Shown: positions 58,800 through 64,000 of the stretch, piece by piece
How the letters are laid out: each line of letters begins with the position of its first letter
Position numbering within the stretch: the stretch's first letter is position 1
NCBI GenBank assembly: GCA_030142905.1
Contig: JASJOG010000002.1
Location: 6,274,501 to 6,338,500 of the forward strand
DNA length: 64,000 bases
Origin: Heliopora coerulea
Taxonomy: Eukaryota; Cnidaria; Anthozoa; Scleralcyonacea; Helioporidae
Reading direction: 5' to 3'
Notes under the pieces: generated by a model
Told to the model about the DNA's origin: nothing
Seen by the model: only the letters and a program-made list of their open reading frames with translations
Database searches by the model: none
Position numbers and translations under genes: made by a program

Positions 58800-59932
58800 G
58801 GACAAATCAAACTGCATAACGAACCCTATAGTACAGAATAAATATGTCTAGCTTTTTGCATTGTATAACAAGATACTAGAGTTCAGTAAAAGAACAAGAG
58901 AAAGCAAAACAGAAGTTAACCAAGGCTATTGGTTTGGCTGAAACAACTGCTCTCGCTTGTGGAAGTTCGCACAACTTGATTTTATGTGGATAAAGACTGC
59001 GTTCCTCGAACCCTCTCTCTGTTTTTAGTCCTCTTTTGAAGCGCTGTTTTGGTTTAGCGTTCAAAAGCAATCTGCACTGCCAGTTCGGCGTTGCTCCAAC
59101 ACACACCTTCACCTTTGCTCCCCTACTCTATGGCGGCTGATGCCACCACCGTGAATTTGGAAAAGTAAAATAATCCTGACAAATTTCCACCATGTAAGAA
59201 CCCAGTTCAATGGTTACATTGCATGAAAAGTTTCCTAACATTTTACTCAGAGTTGTGTTTCACTTATTGGTCACAACGACATATGCAAGCGCAGTAAATA
59301 CTCGATGGTTACTGAACTCCTTTGTTCTTGAGAAGGACAACGAGTTCAGTCGACCGTTAGTGCTAACTGGGCTTGAGTATGTCGTTATGATTACGATTAC
59401 GTCGAACGTGTAAACCAGGCTTAACAACATCCTACCATTGGTGCCTGAAGCAAACAGGACTAAGTTTGGCGTTCAAGGATGGAACGAATTTAATCTGAAG
59501 AATGGCGCTTCATGACACGCGTTCATCCTGACCTGGTGCAGAGGCGACGCCTGCTCCAAGGGTCAACCACTAAGGTGGGAACTAGGTAGCACTGGAACCG
59601 TCCCCAACCGCACTGTGGAAAAACTTAAATTATTTGTCCAGATGAAAGAATTTTATTGAGACTGTTGCTGCTATTGTTGTTGCTGTAATTATACCTGGTT
59701 GCCATAGTTGCCACGATTGTTGTTGTTCTTGTTGTTGCTGTTGTCGTAGTTTCGTTGTAGATCGTGGTGCGAGTAACAGTAGTTGTTGGTCTTGTTGACG
59801 ATATACTAGTTGTACTTATCAGCGTTTTCCCCAGGATTTAAAAAGGGCACCCTACCCTTAAAAAGGGCTTTTAGCTCAAGTCAAGGGCACTTTCTTGAAG
59901 TCAAAGATACTTGAATTTCAATTGTGTATCGT
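58800..59932. other. no recognisable gene
   Basis: The minus frame 58876-59112 has no known motif. A TTGTTG-rich low-complexity patch lies at 59660-59800. Nothing else was assigned. Confidence 0.35.
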
Positions 59933-59940
59933 TAACATGC

Positions 59941-60392
59941 CAGTGGCGTAACCAGAGAATCTGTGATGCCAGGGCCTGGGAAGCATACTAATTAGGGGGC
60001 CCTGAGGCCTGTCCCCCGGACAATTTTTGAATTCTTTAGTCTCTAAAAAGGTATTTCCTGCACTTTGGGGGCACTATTCTCGTAATTTAGGCTGCGGCGC
60101 CGAGCAGGATTTGAAGGCTTCAATAGGCATTAAACTCGTACAGATCTTGCAAATTACTTTTTTAAACTGCGCGATTTCTCATTGATGAGAACAAATTGCG
60201 CGAATTTTTAGCGTGGGAGGAAAAACAGTGCAAAGAAACTCCCTTTGTGGGCCAAACTAAAAGGGCTGGTATCAAATTATTCGAAATTTATCGTGTATTT
60301 TTCAGTTGAATATGCCAAATACGTTTTGGGAAGCACCCATGTGTGTAGCTGACGCCCGGGCCTGGGTGGGCCCGGGTCTGGCTACGCTACTG
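59941..60392. mobile_element. hAT-like MITE with 8-bp target duplication
   Basis: The ends CAGTGGCGTAACCAGA and, inverted, CAGTAGCGTAGCCAGA frame 452 bp. An exact duplication TAACATGC flanks it (59933-59940 and 60393-60400). Non-coding. It differs in sequence from the hAT-like element at 9572 but has the same terminus type. Confidence 0.85.
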
Positions 60393-60400
60393 TAACATGC

Positions 60401-62230
60401 TGTCGACTGGATACAACAGCCCTCCGGGAGTTTTATGTGATTAATTTATAGCATAGCGGTTCACAAGCTTTCTTGAGGGCGGGCATAGCAGGCCACTGTT
60501 CTGAAGCTGCCTAGGGGAAACATTGCTTCTTGTTACTGTCGTTGTAGTCGTTTTAAAATGCGTATGAAGTGCAATCTGTCGAAGGTGAATAGCGAATGAA
60601 AAACGACTTTGATTCGTTTAAATTTTAGTTCTGGTCGTTCCAATTGATATCTATTAATAACTGCAACGACGATATTTCAGAGGCAACTTTGTCATCCTGA
60701 TCTTCGGTTTGTCATATCTTCGAATATTTTGGTAAGAAAAGCCGCTCAACAGCGATGAATTTTCGACGTGCAAAACTATGACATTTCGTACAGATAGATG
60801 ATATCTCGTTGTTATTCTTCTTCAGCGATTTTCTCAATAGTGGGTGTGGGTGTGTGCATGCTCAAATTTTGGGCAGAAGATCTAAAGCCCTTAGTATAAT
60901 TGAGTGTACATAAATAATCAACTTGCAAAATATTATTGACTAACCTGTAAATAAATCTGTCATTAGGACCTTGCAAAAATACAGGCAGTGCATTGGACCT
61001 CTAAAAATTCAATACCGTATAGAATTAAACTTAAGTATTGATCAACAGTAAGCACTGGTGGGTCTACCTTAGGGGCCCACTCGGTCAAGCTCCGCTTCTC
61101 CCCAAAGTGACCTGGGAAACAGTTACATCATTAAAAAATTTAAAATATCATGCGGACAATTAGTTGCACACTGAAAGGTAGTGATCACTGGACTTGTAAA
61201 CCCTTATGACAAGTTTATGTCAATGGACTTGCCATTTCGTTCTACCACTCTCAAAACCAATTTGTGCCCACTTACAAGATACGATTATTGTACACTATTG
61301 TTCGTTCTGATCCATCCGATTAACTAATTGAAATCTTCTGGACGTATTGCCACATTAGTGATAGTATCGAAAGCAGAAATAGTGCATTTGAGACAACACT
61401 ATGTAACATCATCTTCCCTTTTGTAATATCACCTCGGTGATTCACCCGTGAATATTTAACAAAGTATGTTACATAGGACATAAACCAGTAAAATTTGGTC
61501 ACAACATTCTCTCAAAGTTACGCTGAATTACGTGCAGATGTTCTTTACCAGTATCTCGGAAATAGAAAGTTAACTAAATAATTATTCTGCAAAAGAATAG
61601 TTATCAAGACTTTGTCAAAATTTTACCATAGTATCAATTTTACGTGTATACTGCCTGTTTTGGATTTATTTCTTATCCAGTCTTTGAGTTTTAAGGGTAA
61701 CACTGCAAAGTTTCCAAAACGATTGGTGTGTGAGACAAAAAAGAGGCTATTTGGTATCCGGTCGGATTTTGTTTTACTATCTGGCGCACCTCCAGAAGTA
61801 GGGGACAAGCGCAAGCATTACATTTTCAACCAGTTTAAGCCACCGTACCCATTTTTTAAACAGTCGTTTAATAAATATATTAAGCAGAATTTTCTACATG
61901 AATATTAAATCTGGGCGGTAGAAAAACAGGTTTGAGCACTTTGAAACATTTCCAGTTGTTTCGACGACAAATTCACTAAATTTTACAAGCAAAATACTGT
62001 AAACAGCTCTCTTTTTAAACTAAAGTTTTACACAATTACAACTAAGAAACTATTTTTTGCGAAGTACTTTATTATAAGTCTGAAAGATAAATGTACAAGA
62101 GAGAGAAACCTGGAGTTTACCGTTACTGTAATTTCTATTTATAACTTTAGGCTTTTGTTTTTTTCGCCCATTTTCATTCATTTTATGGTCGTTTTCTCAG
62201 TAATTTAACGGAAGTTATACGAGTTTACAT
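60401..62230. other. no confident gene; one unassigned open frame
   Basis: 61266-61330 resembles the left part of the MITE at 8962 (ACAAGATACGATTATTG, TTCTGATCCATCCGATTAAC). The plus frame 61612-61908 (98 codons, ending KYIKQNFLHEY) has a possible acceptor before GNTAKFPKRL and balanced composition, but I cannot name it; it could be a terminal exon or chance. Confidence 0.3.
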
Positions 62231-62236
62231 GAAACA

Positions 62237-62815
62237 TTACTTTTGGCTGGCATTTCCTGCCGCTGCGACAACAGCATTCAACAACTCTTCCACCAAGGAT
62301 TCTCGATTTCTCGCTTCCAAGTCTTCTGATCCTAGGCGATCATACGACTGGAACCACTGCGCTTGATTGGTTAACATCTCTGGCGATATTTCGCTGTCAG
62401 ATATATTTTATTATAGTTTTCACTCAGGAGCACAAACAAACACTTGAATTTTATCTAGTGGAAATTTCAAGCATTCTCGTTTGCACTACAGTTGCCACAG
62501 CAGCATGTATCAACTCTTCAAATAAGGGTTCAGCAGCTTCTAGACAGCAGGTCTTCTCATCCAAGGTGCATGACCAGAGGACAGGAAGCACTGCGCCTGA
62601 TTGTTGTCATGTCTGGCAATATCTCGCTCCCAGATGTATTTAAAATCTTGGTGTCGGACTGAGTGTTTCAGAGACCTATTTTCACTAACCTCTGCTGGTA
62701 ATGGTGCACCAGGCTTGATAATGTGATCAGTAATATCCGTATCATCCACTTCTTGTATCTGGCGCTTGGAACTCACGAATAAAACGAGAAGCTTCAATAC
62801 GACACCTCTGATTAC
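62237..62815 (-). CDS. unrecognised spliced gene fragment with duplicated last exon
   Basis: Two exon-like blocks on the minus strand. 62690-62815 has acceptor TACTGTAG and donor GAG/GTTAGT, with a frame ending DDTDITDHIIKPGAPLPAE. 62237-62393 has acceptor CTGACAG and reads EISPEMLTNQAQWFQSYDRL then EELLNAVVAAAGNASQK and a stop. The phases of these two do not match, so at least one junction is wrong or the locus is broken. A decayed relative of the second exon lies between them (62470-62640, with LFEELIHAAVATVV) and another at about 63665-63795 (LVEELINAIVVWAENVS). Family unknown. Confidence 0.3.
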
Positions 62816-62904
62816 CTACAGTAAGAAGATCATAAATCTCGTAGATCACTGACCAAGTCTACAAGATTTGTTACCTTCTGGCCATAACTAGCCAAAAAAA
62901 CTGT

Positions 62905-63170
62905 CAGCTGGTGGCACTGTGGTGGGCACATACACCCCACCACTGTGACTTGGGTTCGATTATGGCTTCGCGTAGTTATCTGATTAAAGTTTCCTTGGTC
63001 AGATGTGAGAAGAGTGTTGCCGAGTTTGACTCCACCAAGCATCGCAGGCATTCTTCGGGTATTCCGGTTTCCTTCTATAGTAACACTGGACCCATGAAGG
63101 GTGGTCCAACTGGATCTCTACGGAGAACAGCTCAGCAAGCGTATAGGGTTATCCACTACAAACAAAGACA
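62905..63170 (+). repeat. tRNA-derived SINE, second family, full length
   Basis: The head GGTGGCACTGTGGTGGGCAC..TTGGGTTCGATTATGG is followed by TCTGATTAAAGTTTCCTTGG, GAAGAGTGTTGCCGAG, AACACTGGACCC and a GGGTTATCCACTACAAA end. It is the longest copy of the family seen at 17945 and 55155. Confidence 0.75.
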
Positions 63171-63824
63171 TTTTTCTTTCCTTTCAAAACACACTTCACG
63201 AGGTCAGGTTATAGAAGCAGATAAGCGCGGAATAAGCAACGGAATTCTGCATGGATTGGCAACATAATAATGACAGAAAACGACACCATAAAGACATTCG
63301 ACTTCCTGCCATTTTCCAATTTCTAAAACTCTCCGAGAACTTTTGTTAAAAACACTTCCAACCATAATTTCCATAAACTCCTGTTATTGCGATATATCCA
63401 ACTCAACGTTAGTTTGCTCATTAAATAATTTTGCTAATTGTAAAGTACATGATAATTTGATCTTCATCACGTGCGAACCCCTTCGCGTTCACCGTCAAAC
63501 TTGTTCCCAGGTAATTTAACGGACGTGTGTTGCCGTCTTAAGTTAGTTCTCGGGGAAACAGTATTCCTCACAGGTAATTCAAGGCAGCAATTGTCAAAAC
63601 ATACGGTTGAAAGAAGGACTAGCACTGGAATTTCGCCTAGTATCAACCAGCATTCTCGTTGACTTGAAAATGCCAACTCAGCTGACATTTTCTGCCCATA
63701 CCACAATAGCATTTATCAGCTCTTCCACTAAGGGTTCAACGATTTTTAGACTGCAGGTCTTTTCATCCGAGGTGACCAGAAAATAGGAAGCACTTCACTT
63801 GATACATGTTGGTGATGGTAAGTC

Positions 63825-63955
63825 GTCCAGATTAGTGTAGTCTTTAGAAAGAATGTTCGTGACTGACCTTTCGACGGCATCAGCGGCGATCATCTTCGAA
63901 ACGTCAGTCACCATCAGTCTTTCTCAAGACTACATTAACCTGGACGATTTACTTT
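63825..63955. mobile_element. short palindromic element, family with 12002-12167
   Basis: The ends AAGTCGTCCAGATTAGTGTA and, inverted, AAATCGTCCAGGTTAATGTA frame about 130 bp with a GACTGACC..TCGAAACGTCAGTC core, as in the copy at 12002. Confidence 0.6.
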
Positions 63956-64000
63956 CACCAATAAGAACCAATTCTCTCTGGTTCAAACCACTAACTTTAT

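Overview
This window looks like nuclear DNA of an anthozoan cnidarian, most likely a stony coral. It is AT-rich and intron-dense, its two recognisable host genes have small exons with GT..AG junctions, and it is full of tRNA-derived SINEs, Penelope-like elements (PLEs), restriction-like-endonuclease (REL) retrotransposons and short inverted-repeat elements. There are no operons, CRISPR arrays or bacterial signals. The species assignment is inference from sequence style; no search was run.

Layout. From 3534 to 22857 (+) lie eleven exons of a DPY19-like C-mannosyltransferase (DPY19L1 type), reaching its stop codon. Its 5' exons are missing, and so is one exon near the 3' end. Its introns hold a hexamer microsatellite of about 0.9 kb, several MITEs (one hAT-like with an 8-bp target duplication), SINEs and a PLE foldback. 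From 25726 to 39475 (-) lies a complete nine-exon gene for a short KDM4/JMJD2 histone lysine demethylase, 382 aa by my splice model. It has JmjN and JmjC with all iron, 2-oxoglutarate and zinc ligands, but no PHD or Tudor domains. The two genes converge, with a broken non-LTR retrotransposon and a retrotransposon-derived palindrome between them (23.6-24.7 kb).

From 40.6 kb onward I see almost only mobile DNA. A nearly full-length REL-type retrotransposon (40622-45058, +) has a mutated catalytic motif (YIND) and is split by a DD38E Tc1/mariner element (43239-44618). Removing that element with one TA restores the host reading frame. At 48.2-49.1 kb there is a canonical hammerhead ribozyme and a nearly perfect 326-bp inverted repeat of a PLE 3' end that carries a hammerhead in each arm. 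A decayed Crypton-like tyrosine recombinase (49.6-50.5 kb) and two 5'-truncated REL retrotransposons (51.7-54.1 kb) follow. The last 8 kb hold only weak candidates for host exons: a terminal membrane exon at 58.4 kb and a small set of related exons at 62.2-63.8 kb.

I see no undescribed multi-gene system. The most notable material is the set of palindromic foldbacks made from retroelement 3' ends, two of PLE origin and two of non-LTR origin, and the hammerhead ribozymes associated with them.
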